64,000 nucleotides of DNA from Rhizobium sp. FKL33 (lineage in GTDB: Bacteria; Pseudomonadota; Alphaproteobacteria; Rhizobiales; Rhizobiaceae), in NCBI RefSeq assembly GCF_005222915.1, contig NZ_STFX01000006.1, positions 186,001-250,000 of the forward strand, written 5' to 3'. The notes below the pieces were generated by a model. The model searched no databases and was not told the DNA's origin. It saw nothing but the letters and a program-made list of their open reading frames with translations. The position numbers and the translations under genes are program-made. How positions within the stretch are numbered: position 1 is the first letter of the stretch; each line of letters starts with the position of its first letter. Of the stretch, positions 32,696 to 41,648 are shown one piece after another.

Positions 32696-35353
32696 ATGCC
32701 CACTGAAACTCGCACCACCTGTCCCTATTGCGGCGTCGGCTGCGGCGTCATCGCCCGGGTAGACAATGATGGCCACGTCAGCGTCAAGGGCGATCCCGAA
32801 CATCCCGCCAATTACGGCCGGCTGTGTTCGAAGGGGTCCGCTCTGGCAGAAACGCTCGATCTCGACGGACGGGCGCTCTATCCGGAAGTCGGCGGCGTGA
32901 GAAAGAGCTGGGATGAGGCTCTCGATGTCGTCGCCAGCCGCTTCCGCCAGACCATCGCCGAGCATGGCCCGGACGCGGTCGCCTTCTACATCTCGGGTCA
33001 GATGCTGACCGAAGACTATTACGTCGCCAACAAGCTGATGAAAGGCTTCATCGGCTCGGCGAACATCGACACCAATTCGCGGCTCTGCATGGCGTCTTCG
33101 GTCGCCGGCCATCGTCGCGCTTTCGGCTCGGACACCGTGCCGGGTTGCTATGAAGATCTCGAATTGGCGGATCTCGTGGTTCTCGTCGGCTCGAACATGG
33201 CCTGGTGCCATCCGGTGCTTTACCAGCGCCTGGCGGCGGCGAAAGCCAGCCGGCCCACGATGAAAGTCGTCGTCATCGACCCGCGCCGGACCGCCACTTG
33301 CGACATTGCCGACATGCATCTCCAGATGAGCCCGGACGGCGACGTCGCATTGTTCAATGGTCTGCTTGCCTATCTCGCCGAAAACGGCGGGATCGACGAA
33401 ACCTTCGTCGGCAAGCACACGTCGGGGATCGGCGAAGCGCTGGTGGCCGCCGCCCGTTTGGACATGGCGGAAATCGCCGAGGCGACCGGAGTTTCCATGC
33501 CGGCGCTCCGTCAGTTCTTCCGGCTTTTCCGCGCCACCGAACGGGTGGTGACCTGCTACAGCCAGGGCGTCAACCAGTCGGCCTCCGGGACGGACAAGGT
33601 CAACGCCATCGTCAATTGCCACCTGGCGTCCGGCCGCATCGGCCGGCCGGGCATGGGCCCGTTTTCCCTTACCGGCCAGCCCAACGCCATGGGCGGGCGC
33701 GAAGTCGGCGGGCTCGCCAATATGCTCGCGGCGCATATGGTCATCGAAAACCCTGCGCATCGGGATCTCGTCAAGCGCTTCTGGAAAGCCCCTGCGCTCG
33801 CTGGCAAGCCCGGACTGAAGGCCGTCGACATGTTCAAGGCGGTCGCCGACGGCCGGATCAAGGCGATCTGGATCATGTCCACCAATCCCGTCGTGTCCAT
33901 GCCCGAAGCCGATCTCGTGCGGGATGCGCTTCGAACCTGTCCCTTTGTCGTCGTGTCCGACATTCAGAAGAATACAGATACAGCCCGGCTTGCGCATGTG
34001 CTCTTGCCCGCAGCAGGATGGGGCGAAAAATCGGGCTCCGTGACCAATTCGGAGCGACGGATCTCCAGACAGCGAGCATTCCTGGCATCGCCGGGCGAAG
34101 CGCTGCCGGATTGGCGACAATTGGCCGAAGTCGGCAAGCGGATGGGGTTCGGCGCGGCGTTCGATTATGCTTCTCCGGCGGAAATCTTTGCGGAACATGC
34201 GGCCTTGTCGGCTTTCGAAAATGACGGCGCGCGCGACTTCGACATCGGCGGCTATGCGGATCTCGATGAACAAGCCTATGAGGAACTGACGCCCTTCCAG
34301 TGGCCTCGCTCCAAGGATGGATCGTCACGCAAGCGCTTTTTCGAGGATGGCCGCTTCTTCACGGAAGACGGCAAGGCGAAGTTCGTTGCTGTTCACGCCC
34401 CGGCGCGGTCTGAACCGGACGAGTTGTACGCCTTCACCCTGAACACCGGCCGGATCCGCGATCACTGGCACACGATGACCCGAACCGGAAAAAGCGCGCG
34501 ACTGTCGGCGCATATCGCCGAACCCTTCTGCGAAATCCATCCGCATGACGCGCGCCATCTTCGCATCGGGGACGCCGATCTCGTTCGTCTTCAAAGCCCG
34601 GAAGGCGCCTCGATCATCGTGCGGGCGCTGATCACCGATCGCCAGATCCGCGGCTCGGTCTTTACGCCCATGCATTGGACGGGAGAAACCGCGCCGAGCG
34701 CTCGGGTCGACAGTCTCGTCCCGTCCCGCGTCGATCCGGTCTCGGGTCAACCCGCCCTGAAGATGGGCCGCGTCGCGCTCAGCCGTTATGCGGCGCCGGC
34801 CCATGGCTTTCTGGTGTCCGCCCGCCGGCCCACCGATCTGCAGTTTTCCTATTGGGCGATCGCCAAGGCGGATGCAGGCTATCGTCTGGAATTTGCAGGC
34901 GATCCGCCGGCCGATGGCTGGGAAGCCTGGCTCCGTCGTAATTTGCAGGCCGAAGATCTGGGCGAATTTGCCGGCTATCACGACGCAGATAGCGGCGATC
35001 ATCGGTTTCTCGCCTTCGACGGTGAGAGCCTCCTCGCCGCATTGTTCGTTTCACGCAGTCCCGTGGAAGTGTCGCGCCAATGGGCGGCGGAACAGTTGAA
35101 GGTCTGTCATGCAGATTTTCGCGCCCGGACGGCGCTGATCGCGGGGCGTCCCGCCGCGGGCGGCGCAGACAAAGGCGCGATCGTCTGTTCCTGCTTTTCG
35201 GTCGGCGTCAACGACATCCAGGCGGCGGCGCGAAGCGGTTGCCGCTCCGTCGACGCCATCGGCGCGGCCTTGAACGCCGGAACCAATTGCGGCTCCTGCC
35301 GCCCCGACATCAGGAGGATTCTCGATGCGACCCATATCCTTGCCGCCGAATGA
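32696..35353 (+). CDS. nasA: Assimilatory nitrate reductase catalytic subunit
   Basis: 885 residues from the ATG at 32696 with AGGAGG in front; the 12-codon extension lacks such support. The N-terminal [4Fe-4S] ligands are Cys9, Cys12, Cys16 and Cys44, with the conserved Lys46 two residues later. A molybdopterin-bis-MGD domain of about 600 residues follows (RLCMASSVAGHRRAFGSD), then the C-terminal dinucleotide-binding domain. The last ~60 residues are a BFD-like [2Fe-2S] domain (CSC...CGSC). It reduces nitrate to nitrite in the cytoplasm. No separate electron-transfer subunit is seen, so the C-terminal cluster may be the entry point. Confidence 0.95.
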   Translation: MPTETRTTCPYCGVGCGVIARVDNDGHVSVKGDPEHPANYGRLCSKGSALAETLDLDGRALYPEVGGVRKSWDEALDVVASRFRQTIAEHGPDAVAFYISGQMLTEDYYVANKLMKGFIGSANIDTNSRLCMASSVAGHRRAFGSDTVPGCYEDLELADLVVLVGSNMAWCHPVLYQRLAAAKASRPTMKVVVIDPRRTATCDIADMHLQMSPDGDVALFNGLLAYLAENGGIDETFVGKHTSGIGEALVAAARLDMAEIAEATGVSMPALRQFFRLFRATERVVTCYSQGVNQSASGTDKVNAIVNCHLASGRIGRPGMGPFSLTGQPNAMGGREVGGLANMLAAHMVIENPAHRDLVKRFWKAPALAGKPGLKAVDMFKAVADGRIKAIWIMSTNPVVSMPEADLVRDALRTCPFVVVSDIQKNTDTARLAHVLLPAAGWGEKSGSVTNSERRISRQRAFLASPGEALPDWRQLAEVGKRMGFGAAFDYASPAEIFAEHAALSAFENDGARDFDIGGYADLDEQAYEELTPFQWPRSKDGSSRKRFFEDGRFFTEDGKAKFVAVHAPARSEPDELYAFTLNTGRIRDHWHTMTRTGKSARLSAHIAEPFCEIHPHDARHLRIGDADLVRLQSPEGASIIVRALITDRQIRGSVFTPMHWTGETAPSARVDSLVPSRVDPVSGQPALKMGRVALSRYAAPAHGFLVSARRPTDLQFSYWAIAKADAGYRLEFAGDPPADGWEAWLRRNLQAEDLGEFAGYHDADSGDHRFLAFDGESLLAALFVSRSPVEVSRQWAAEQLKVCHADFRARTALIAGRPAAGGADKGAIVCSCFSVGVNDIQAAARSGCRSVDAIGAALNAGTNCGSCRPDIRRILDATHILAAE

Positions 35354-36821
35354 GACTGCGTCCCGCATCGAGCCCCTGGCCAAACTGCCGGTCTTCTGGG
35401 ATCTCGCGGGAAAACGCGTGGTCATGGCCGGCGGCTCGGACGCCGCGGCGTGGAAAACCGAGCTGCTCCTCGCCTGCGGCGCGGACGTCGATCTCTATTG
35501 CGAGACGAGTGATCTCGGAGACGCCATGATCGCGTTGCTCGATCGGGCATCGTTACGACATCATGCGCAACCCTGGTCTTGCTCGATTTTCACGGGTGCT
35601 GCGATGGCGCTCGCGGATTGCGACGACGCCGCCCAAGCGCAGGCGTTCTTCTGCGCCGCTCGCGCGGCGGGCGTTCCCGTCAATGTGATCGACAAGCCTG
35701 ACTATTGTCAGTTCCAGTTCGGCTCGATCGTCAATCGCTCGCCGATCATCGTCTCCATCTCGACGGATGGAGCGGCGCCGGTGCTGGCGCAGGCGATCCG
35801 CCAGCGGATCGAAACATTGCTTCCGCCGGCGCTGAAGCAGTGGGGCAGACTTGCCCAAACACTCCGCGAGACCATCAATCTTCGGCTCGCCCCGGGTCTC
35901 GCCAGACGGGCGTTCTGGGAGCGCTTCGCCATCCGCAGCCTGTCGACCAATGAGCCGCCGCCGAAAGAGGCGGCCGAGGAGTGGATTGCGTCGACCGACC
36001 GGATGTCCGGGCAAACGGGTTCGGTGACGCTGGTCGGCGCCGGTCCCGGCGACGCGGAACTCCTGACGCTCAAGGCCATGCGCGCCTTGCAATCCGCTGA
36101 CGTCATTCTGTTCGACGATCTCGTTTCACCGGAGGTTCTGGAACTGGCGCGGCGGGAGGCGAAGCGCTTTCTCGTCGGCAAGAGGGGCGGTCGCGAAAGC
36201 TGCAAGCAGGACGACATCAACGACATGATGGTGCGCTTCGCCAAATCCGGCAAGCGGGTGGTTCGGCTGAAATCCGGCGATCCGATGATCTTCGGGCGCG
36301 CCGGCGAGGAAATCCGGCGGCTGCAGCAGGAGGGGATCGCCGTCGACGTCGTCCCCGGCGTCACCGCCGCCTCGGCGATGGCGGCTGCGCTGAAAACCTC
36401 CCTCACGCATCGCGACCACGCCCAGCAGGTGCGTTTCGTGACAGGCCACTCCAGGGACCACGACCTGCCCCGGACTATCGACTGGGCGTCGCTGGCTCAG
36501 CCGCATCAGACGAGCGTCTTCTATATGGGCGGACGCATGGCCGGGCAGATAGAAGAACGCCTGCGTGAGGCGGGGATGCCGTCGGACATGCCGGTCGTGA
36601 TCCTCTCGTCGGTGAGCAGGACGACGGAGCGGCGCTGGGCCGGCCGGCTCGAGGATCTCGGCGCAGCCATGGGCAGGATTGGCGTTGACGAACCGGTCTT
36701 GATCGGTGTCGGCCAGGTGTTCGGGGCTGCGATGGAAGACCGGTCCCATATCGATTTGCCTGCTGGGCAGCAGGATCGGGCGACCCGCTACGCATCTCTC
36801 CGATCAGCCAAGGTTTCATAG
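35325..36821 (+). CDS. cysG: Siroheme synthase (CysG-type fusion)
   Basis: 498 residues. Residues about 20-220 are the precorrin-2 dehydrogenase/ferrochelatase half, with NVIDKPDYCQFQFGSIVNRSP conserved. The nucleotide-binding GGSDAAAWK is degenerate relative to the usual GGGxVAxRK, so NAD use there deserves a check. Residues about 245-485 are uroporphyrinogen-III C-methyltransferase (VGAGPGDAELLTLKA, the GDPMIFGRAGEE motif). It supplies siroheme to NirB. It overlaps the nasA end by 29 bp and has AGGAGG before its ATG. Confidence 0.93.
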   Translation: MRPISLPPNETASRIEPLAKLPVFWDLAGKRVVMAGGSDAAAWKTELLLACGADVDLYCETSDLGDAMIALLDRASLRHHAQPWSCSIFTGAAMALADCDDAAQAQAFFCAARAAGVPVNVIDKPDYCQFQFGSIVNRSPIIVSISTDGAAPVLAQAIRQRIETLLPPALKQWGRLAQTLRETINLRLAPGLARRAFWERFAIRSLSTNEPPPKEAAEEWIASTDRMSGQTGSVTLVGAGPGDAELLTLKAMRALQSADVILFDDLVSPEVLELARREAKRFLVGKRGGRESCKQDDINDMMVRFAKSGKRVVRLKSGDPMIFGRAGEEIRRLQQEGIAVDVVPGVTAASAMAAALKTSLTHRDHAQQVRFVTGHSRDHDLPRTIDWASLAQPHQTSVFYMGGRMAGQIEERLREAGMPSDMPVVILSSVSRTTERRWAGRLEDLGAAMGRIGVDEPVLIGVGQVFGAAMEDRSHIDLPAGQQDRATRYASLRSAKVS

Positions 36822-37023
36822 CATTGCAAGTGACGTCTAATTCTTGAGGCGTTGGTAAAGCACTCCGCCTGCGCTCCGGCTCGCGACAGAGCGGAACATC
36901 AGGGATGTCAGCGGTTCAACAAATCGGCGCAACATGACGTTGTGCGGTGCAGCACATAATTTTCTTTACAAACGTTACCAAAATTGTGAAGTAGTACATA
37001 ACTTCACAAATGGGACGATTGCC
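36822..37023 (+). promoter_or_regulatory. Sugar operon control region with operator-like inverted repeat
   Basis: The 202-bp gap holds a perfect 9-bp inverted repeat TTGTGAAGT-N8-ACTTCACAA (36984-37009), just upstream of the TTG start at 37024. TTTACA at 36965-36970 could be a -35 box. The repeat would lie over or next to the transcription start, as expected for a repressor site. The RpiR regulator encoded in the operon is the natural candidate. Confidence 0.6.
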
Positions 37024-38013
37024 TTGAACCCGACACGTTTCGCCACCCGCCTCAATTCTTTCGCCTCCGGCGCGCATCTGGCCTGGCCAGGACAATCCGG
37101 CAAGCCGTCCGTGCTGCAGATGGCGGAGCGGGCCGCGCGGGTCGATGGCCTGACGGACCTCGATCTGAATTTTCCCGACCACGTTAACGAAAATCCGGCG
37201 GAACTTGCTCGAAAGCTCGGAGATTTCGGTCTTTCGATCAATGGCTTCGCCATGCGCTACTATACCAATCCGGCATTCAAGCTCGGGGCCTTCACCCATC
37301 CGGACGAAGCGGTGCGTCGCGACGCCATCGACCTCACCAAGCGCGGCATTGACGCAACCCGGGAAGCTGGCGCAAATCTGATGACCATCTGGCTCGGCCA
37401 GGATGGCTTCGACTATGCTTTCCAGGCTGACTATTCGAAGATGTGGCAACACGAAATAGATGGAATTCGTGAAGTTTGCGAGCATGATCCGGACTGCCTG
37501 ATTTCGATCGAATACAAGCCCAACGAGCCGCGCTCCTACAGCCTGATGCCCGATGCCGCGACGACCCTGCTCGCCATCAAGGACGTCGGCGCCGAAAACC
37601 TCGGGGTTACGCTGGATTTCGCCCATGTCCTCTATGCCGACGAACAGCCGGCCTTTGCGGCCGCGCTGATCGCGCGCCATAGCCGCGTCCTCGGCGTTCA
37701 CCTCAACGACGGTTACGCCAAGCGCGACGACGGCCTGATGGTCGGCGCCGTTCACACGCTGCAGACCATCGAACTGCTGCGCCAGATCCGCCGCGACGGC
37801 TATGACGGCGCGATCTATTTCGACACGTTCCCCGATCTCACCGGTCTCGATCCGGTTCATGAATGCGAGGTCAACATCAAGACCGTCCAGCGGATGTTGA
37901 AGGTCGTCGACCGCCTCGAGCAGGTCAATCGCCTTTCCAGCGCGATTGACCGTCAAGACGCCGTTTCCACGCAGGCCATCATCCAGGAGCTGATGTTCGG
38001 CGCGGACCACTGA
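37024..38013 (+). CDS. Sugar phosphate isomerase/epimerase-like TIM barrel protein
   Basis: 329 residues if it starts at the TTG at 37024 (NPTRFATRLNSF follows). An ATG 90 bp upstream would place the operator palindrome inside the gene and adds atypical residues, so I prefer the TTG. It belongs to the xylose isomerase-like/AP endonuclease family 2 TIM barrels. Metal-binding residues are likely in ISIEYKPNE, VTLDFAHVLYAD, VLGVHLNDGY and FDTFPD. It probably isomerises or epimerises the sugar brought in by the downstream importer. It is the first gene of the operon. Confidence 0.8.
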   Translation: MNPTRFATRLNSFASGAHLAWPGQSGKPSVLQMAERAARVDGLTDLDLNFPDHVNENPAELARKLGDFGLSINGFAMRYYTNPAFKLGAFTHPDEAVRRDAIDLTKRGIDATREAGANLMTIWLGQDGFDYAFQADYSKMWQHEIDGIREVCEHDPDCLISIEYKPNEPRSYSLMPDAATTLLAIKDVGAENLGVTLDFAHVLYADEQPAFAAALIARHSRVLGVHLNDGYAKRDDGLMVGAVHTLQTIELLRQIRRDGYDGAIYFDTFPDLTGLDPVHECEVNIKTVQRMLKVVDRLEQVNRLSSAIDRQDAVSTQAIIQELMFGADH

Positions 38014-38041
38014 ACCAACCCAACGACCCGGGAGGAAACCC

Positions 38042-39082
38042 ATGAAGAGACTTTTCGCTGCGGCTCTCGCCGCCACCCTTTGTGCTGGCATCGCGACGGC
38101 TCAAGACCTCAAGCCGTTGAATTCGGACTCGGAGCCCGACCGCATGGACTGGTCCGACCTCGAAGCCAAGTTCGGCCCCATGCCGAAGCTGCCGGAAGGT
38201 CTCAAGGTCGGAGGCGTCTCCAAGACCCTGACCAACGAGTATTGGCGTTCCCTCGGTGAAGGCTACAAGCGCTTCGCCGACAAAGTCGGCGTCGACGTCG
38301 CCTATCAGGCTGCGCAGAGCGAGGGCGATCAGCTCGGCCAGCTGACGATCGCCGAAGGCATGGTGACCCAGGGTTACAAGGTGCTGCTCGTCTCGCCGCA
38401 GACCGACGCCAACCTTCAGCCGGTCATGGAGCAAGCCAAGGCCGCCAATATTCCGGTCGTGAACGTCAACGACGCAGTAATCCCGCAGGCCGAGCATTAT
38501 GTCGGCAACGTCCAGCGCGACAACGGCGTTCGCGTCGCCAAGTGGTTCCTCGAGAACCGTCCCAATGGCGGCAAGGTGGCGATCATCGAAGGCCAGGCCG
38601 GCGTCTATGCGGCCGTGCAGCGCACCGACGGGTTCAAGAGCACGATTACCGAAGGCGGCAAGTTCAACGTCGTCGCCAGCGTGCCGGGCAACTGGGACCG
38701 GCAGATGTCCTATGACGCCGCAACCAACATCCTGCAGCAGCATCCCGACCTCGTGGGCTTCTACTGCAACAATGACGGCATGGCGCTTGGCGTGGTCGAA
38801 GCCGTCAAGGCTGCGGGCCTGCAGGACAAAGTGGTCGTGTTCGGCACCGACGGCATCTCGGACGCCTACAAGTCCATCGAGGCCGGCGAACTGACCGGCA
38901 CTGTCGACAGCTTCCCGGTTCTGACCGGCGAGGTCGCCATGGAAGTCGCCTTGCGGCTCGTATCAGACCAGAAGCTGCCGCGTGTCGTGGCTACGCCCCA
39001 GGCTCTGATCACCAAGGACAACATCAAGGACTATCAGGGCGGCGACGTCCGCTCTGTCCTCATGAAGGCCGCAGGCAAGTAA
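38042..39082 (+). CDS. Sugar ABC transporter substrate-binding protein (ribose type)
   Basis: 346 residues with a Sec signal peptide (MKRLFAAALAATLCAGIATA-QDL). The type I periplasmic binding fold of the ribose/D-xylose group is shown by AKAANIPVVNVNDAV and YCNNDGMALGVVEAVKAAG. It binds a monosaccharide in the periplasm for the CUT2-class importer encoded next. The gene has GGGAGGAAA before its ATG and is followed by a compound stem-loop. Confidence 0.9.
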   Translation: MKRLFAAALAATLCAGIATAQDLKPLNSDSEPDRMDWSDLEAKFGPMPKLPEGLKVGGVSKTLTNEYWRSLGEGYKRFADKVGVDVAYQAAQSEGDQLGQLTIAEGMVTQGYKVLLVSPQTDANLQPVMEQAKAANIPVVNVNDAVIPQAEHYVGNVQRDNGVRVAKWFLENRPNGGKVAIIEGQAGVYAAVQRTDGFKSTITEGGKFNVVASVPGNWDRQMSYDAATNILQQHPDLVGFYCNNDGMALGVVEAVKAAGLQDKVVVFGTDGISDAYKSIEAGELTGTVDSFPVLTGEVAMEVALRLVSDQKLPRVVATPQALITKDNIKDYQGGDVRSVLMKAAGK

Positions 39083-39095
39083 CGCCTCACGCATG

Positions 39096-39123
39096 GGACG
39101 ATCGGCGTGTCAGCCGGCCGTCC
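39096..39123 (+). promoter_or_regulatory. Stem-loop between binding-protein and ATPase genes
   Basis: Stem GGACG-at-CGGC / GCCG-gc-CGTCC with loop GTGTCA (5 + 4 base pairs around a 2x2 internal loop) follows the binding-protein stop by 13 bp. It is placed like the other post-binding-protein hairpins in this window. Confidence 0.55.
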
Positions 39124-39146
39124 AAACACTGGGAGGATTGAGTTCC

Positions 39147-40658
39147 ATGGTTGCTCCAAGACTGGCGTTTGAAGGCATTTCGAAAGCGTTTCCCGGCGTC
39201 AAGGCGCTGTCCGACGTCTCTTTCGAAGTCCGCCCAGGTGAAATCCATGCTTTGCTGGGTGAGAACGGCGCGGGCAAGTCCACGCTGCTCCGCATCCTCT
39301 CGGGCGTCTTCCGTCCGACGGAAGGCGAGGTGAAGGTCGATGGCGTCGTGCAGACGCTCCGCAAGCCTGAAGACGCCCGGCGGGCGGGCATCGCCATGAT
39401 CCATCAGGAACTGCAACAGGTGCCGCATCTGACGGTGGCCCAGAACATGTTCCTCGGTCACTCCCTGAAACGCCTCGGCGGTCTGTTGGTCGATCGCCGC
39501 GAGCAGGAACGCCGCGCTGCCGAAGCGCTAGCCATGATCGATCCGACGATCGATCCGTCCGCTCCCATTTCGACGTTGAAGGTCGCGCAGCGCCAGGTCG
39601 TCGAGATCGCCCGCGCGCTGCTCGACAAAGCCAAGATCATCGCGATGGACGAGCCGACATCGAGCCTGACGCCCAGCGAGTTCGACCGGCTCGCCGAGGT
39701 CATCGAGCGGCTCGCTGCGAGCGGCGTCTCGATCATCTACGTCTCTCACAAGATGGACGAAGTGTTCCGGGTGTGCGAGCGCGCAACGGTCATGCGCGAC
39801 GGCAAGGTCGTCGGCATGGGCGTCGATCTCAGGAAGACCGCGCAGCGCGATGTCATCGCCATGATGGTGGGCCGCGAACTGCTTTCGGAAGCGCATCATT
39901 CACACGCCACAGCCACGGTCTGCCTCGAGGCGCGAAATCTCACCACGCACCGCGTTCGGGATGTGTCCTTCACCCTGCGCAAGGGGGAAGTCCTGGGGGT
40001 GGCGGGCCTGGTCGGTTCCGGCAGGACCGAACTTTTGCGCGCCATCTCCGGCGCGGACAGGGTGACATCCGGAACAGTGACGGTCGACGGCGCGCCGCTC
40101 GCGCTGTCCAATCCGCGCGCGGCCATCGCCGCGGGGATCGGCCTGCTTCCCGAGGAGCGCAAGCGCGAAGGCATTATTCCCGGCCGGTCGGTGACGTCGA
40201 ACATGGCCCTGCCGTCGATGGCGCGCTTCTCCCGGGCGGGCATCATCAATCACCGCAAGCTCAACCGCACGGCCGAGGATCTGCTCAAGCGCGTCAACCT
40301 CAGGCCCTTCCTGCTCGATCGCCAGATCAAGCTGTTCAGCGGCGGCAATCAGCAGAAGGCGATCATCGCCCGCTGGCTCGCGGCCGGTTCGCGCATCCTG
40401 CTGTTCGACGAACCGACCCGCGGCATCGATGTGGGCGCGAAATCCGAAATCTACCATCTGATCGAAGATCTCGCGAAGGAAGGGCATTCGATCATCGTGG
40501 TGTCGTCGGAACTTCTGGAGGTGATGAGGGTGGCGGACCGCGTGCTCGTGATGCGCGACGGGGCGATCGTGGCCGAACTCGGCCGCGATCAACTCAGCGA
40601 AGAAACAATCGTCTCCCATGCCGTCGGCAACACCGGCAGCCGCGTCGGCGCGGCATAA
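39147..40658 (+). CDS. Sugar ABC transporter ATP-binding protein (RbsA/XylG-like, two ATPase domains)
   Basis: 503 residues from the ATG at 39147 with GGGAGG ten bases upstream. There are two tandem ATPase domains. The first has Walker A GENGAGKST. The second has the altered P-loop GLVGSGRTE usual for the C-terminal half of CUT2 ATPases, and signature FSGGNQQKAIIARWL. It powers uptake of a monosaccharide with the permease 15 bp downstream. Confidence 0.92.
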   Translation: MVAPRLAFEGISKAFPGVKALSDVSFEVRPGEIHALLGENGAGKSTLLRILSGVFRPTEGEVKVDGVVQTLRKPEDARRAGIAMIHQELQQVPHLTVAQNMFLGHSLKRLGGLLVDRREQERRAAEALAMIDPTIDPSAPISTLKVAQRQVVEIARALLDKAKIIAMDEPTSSLTPSEFDRLAEVIERLAASGVSIIYVSHKMDEVFRVCERATVMRDGKVVGMGVDLRKTAQRDVIAMMVGRELLSEAHHSHATATVCLEARNLTTHRVRDVSFTLRKGEVLGVAGLVGSGRTELLRAISGADRVTSGTVTVDGAPLALSNPRAAIAAGIGLLPEERKREGIIPGRSVTSNMALPSMARFSRAGIINHRKLNRTAEDLLKRVNLRPFLLDRQIKLFSGGNQQKAIIARWLAAGSRILLFDEPTRGIDVGAKSEIYHLIEDLAKEGHSIIVVSSELLEVMRVADRVLVMRDGAIVAELGRDQLSEETIVSHAVGNTGSRVGAA

Positions 40659-40673
40659 CAGGAACTTTACATC

Positions 40674-41648
40674 ATGTCTGACATATCCCAGAACGCCGCA
40701 GCGTCATCATCCCGGTTCCTCGGATCGCTGTCCTTGCGCGACGCCGGCACGCTGATCGGATTGGTCACCATCGTGGTGATCTTCGGGTTGCTGGCGCCGG
40801 ATTTCCTGTCGCAGCGCAATCTGTTGAATATCCTGCAGCAATCGAGCATCAACGCCTGCCTGGCGCTGGGAATGACCCTGGTGATCATCTCAGGCGGCAT
40901 CGACCTTTCGGTCGGGCCGACCGCAGCCATCGCCGCCGTCGTCACGGCCACGCTGCTGGTCGCGGGCGTTCCGATCCCGCTGGCCATCCTCGCCGGCCTC
41001 GGCATCGGCGTGTTGTGCGGGCTGGTCAATGGGGTGCTCGTCGCCTATGCCGGCCTTCAGCCGTTCATTGTGACGCTCGGCACGCTCTCGACCTACCGCG
41101 CCATCGCGCTGATCTATACGGGCGGCAATCCTGTCCTCGGCGTTCCCCAGGGGTTCCGGACGCTGTTCAACGGGTCGGTTGCCGGGATTCCGAACTCGGT
41201 CATCATGGTGGCCATCGTCGCGCTCCTTGCCTGGATCCTGCTGAAGAAGACGCCGCTCGGCGAATATCTGCTCGCCGTCGGCGGCAATGAGGAAGCGGCT
41301 TATGTCGCCGGCGTGCCGATCGCGATCACCAAGATCACCGCCTATGTGATTTCTGGCGTTCTCGCCGCGCTCGCCTCGATGGTCCTGATCGGCCGCCTGG
41401 GCGCCGCCGAACCGATCCTCGGAAATCTCTGGGAGCTTGATGCGATCGCCGCAGCGGCCATCGGCGGGGCGTCCCTGATGGGCGGCAAAGGCAGCGTGAT
41501 CGGCACGTTGTTGGGCGCGATCATTCTCGGCGCGATGCGCAACGGATTGACGTTGATGAATGTCCAGGCCTTCTATCAACTTCTCGCCACCGGCCTTATT
41601 ATCCTTGTCGCGATGATGATCGATCGCGTCACAAGGGGACGGGGATGA
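40674..41648 (+). CDS. Sugar ABC transporter permease (RbsC-like)
   Basis: 324 residues with about ten helices. The motif GMTLVIISGGIDLSVGP and the later AAAAIGGASLMGGKGSVIGTLLGA are standard for CUT2 permeases (parts quoted). It forms the membrane channel as a homodimer with the RbsA-like ATPase. Its last 4 bp overlap the start of the RpiR gene. Confidence 0.92.
   Translation: MSDISQNAAASSSRFLGSLSLRDAGTLIGLVTIVVIFGLLAPDFLSQRNLLNILQQSSINACLALGMTLVIISGGIDLSVGPTAAIAAVVTATLLVAGVPIPLAILAGLGIGVLCGLVNGVLVAYAGLQPFIVTLGTLSTYRAIALIYTGGNPVLGVPQGFRTLFNGSVAGIPNSVIMVAIVALLAWILLKKTPLGEYLLAVGGNEEAAYVAGVPIAITKITAYVISGVLAALASMVLIGRLGAAEPILGNLWELDAIAAAAIGGASLMGGKGSVIGTLLGAIILGAMRNGLTLMNVQAFYQLLATGLIILVAMMIDRVTRGRG

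Noticed and set aside
32294-34273. A 659-codon minus-strand open frame over nasA.
   Set aside because: Antisense shadow of nasA and overlaps hicA/hicB in a different frame; no motifs.
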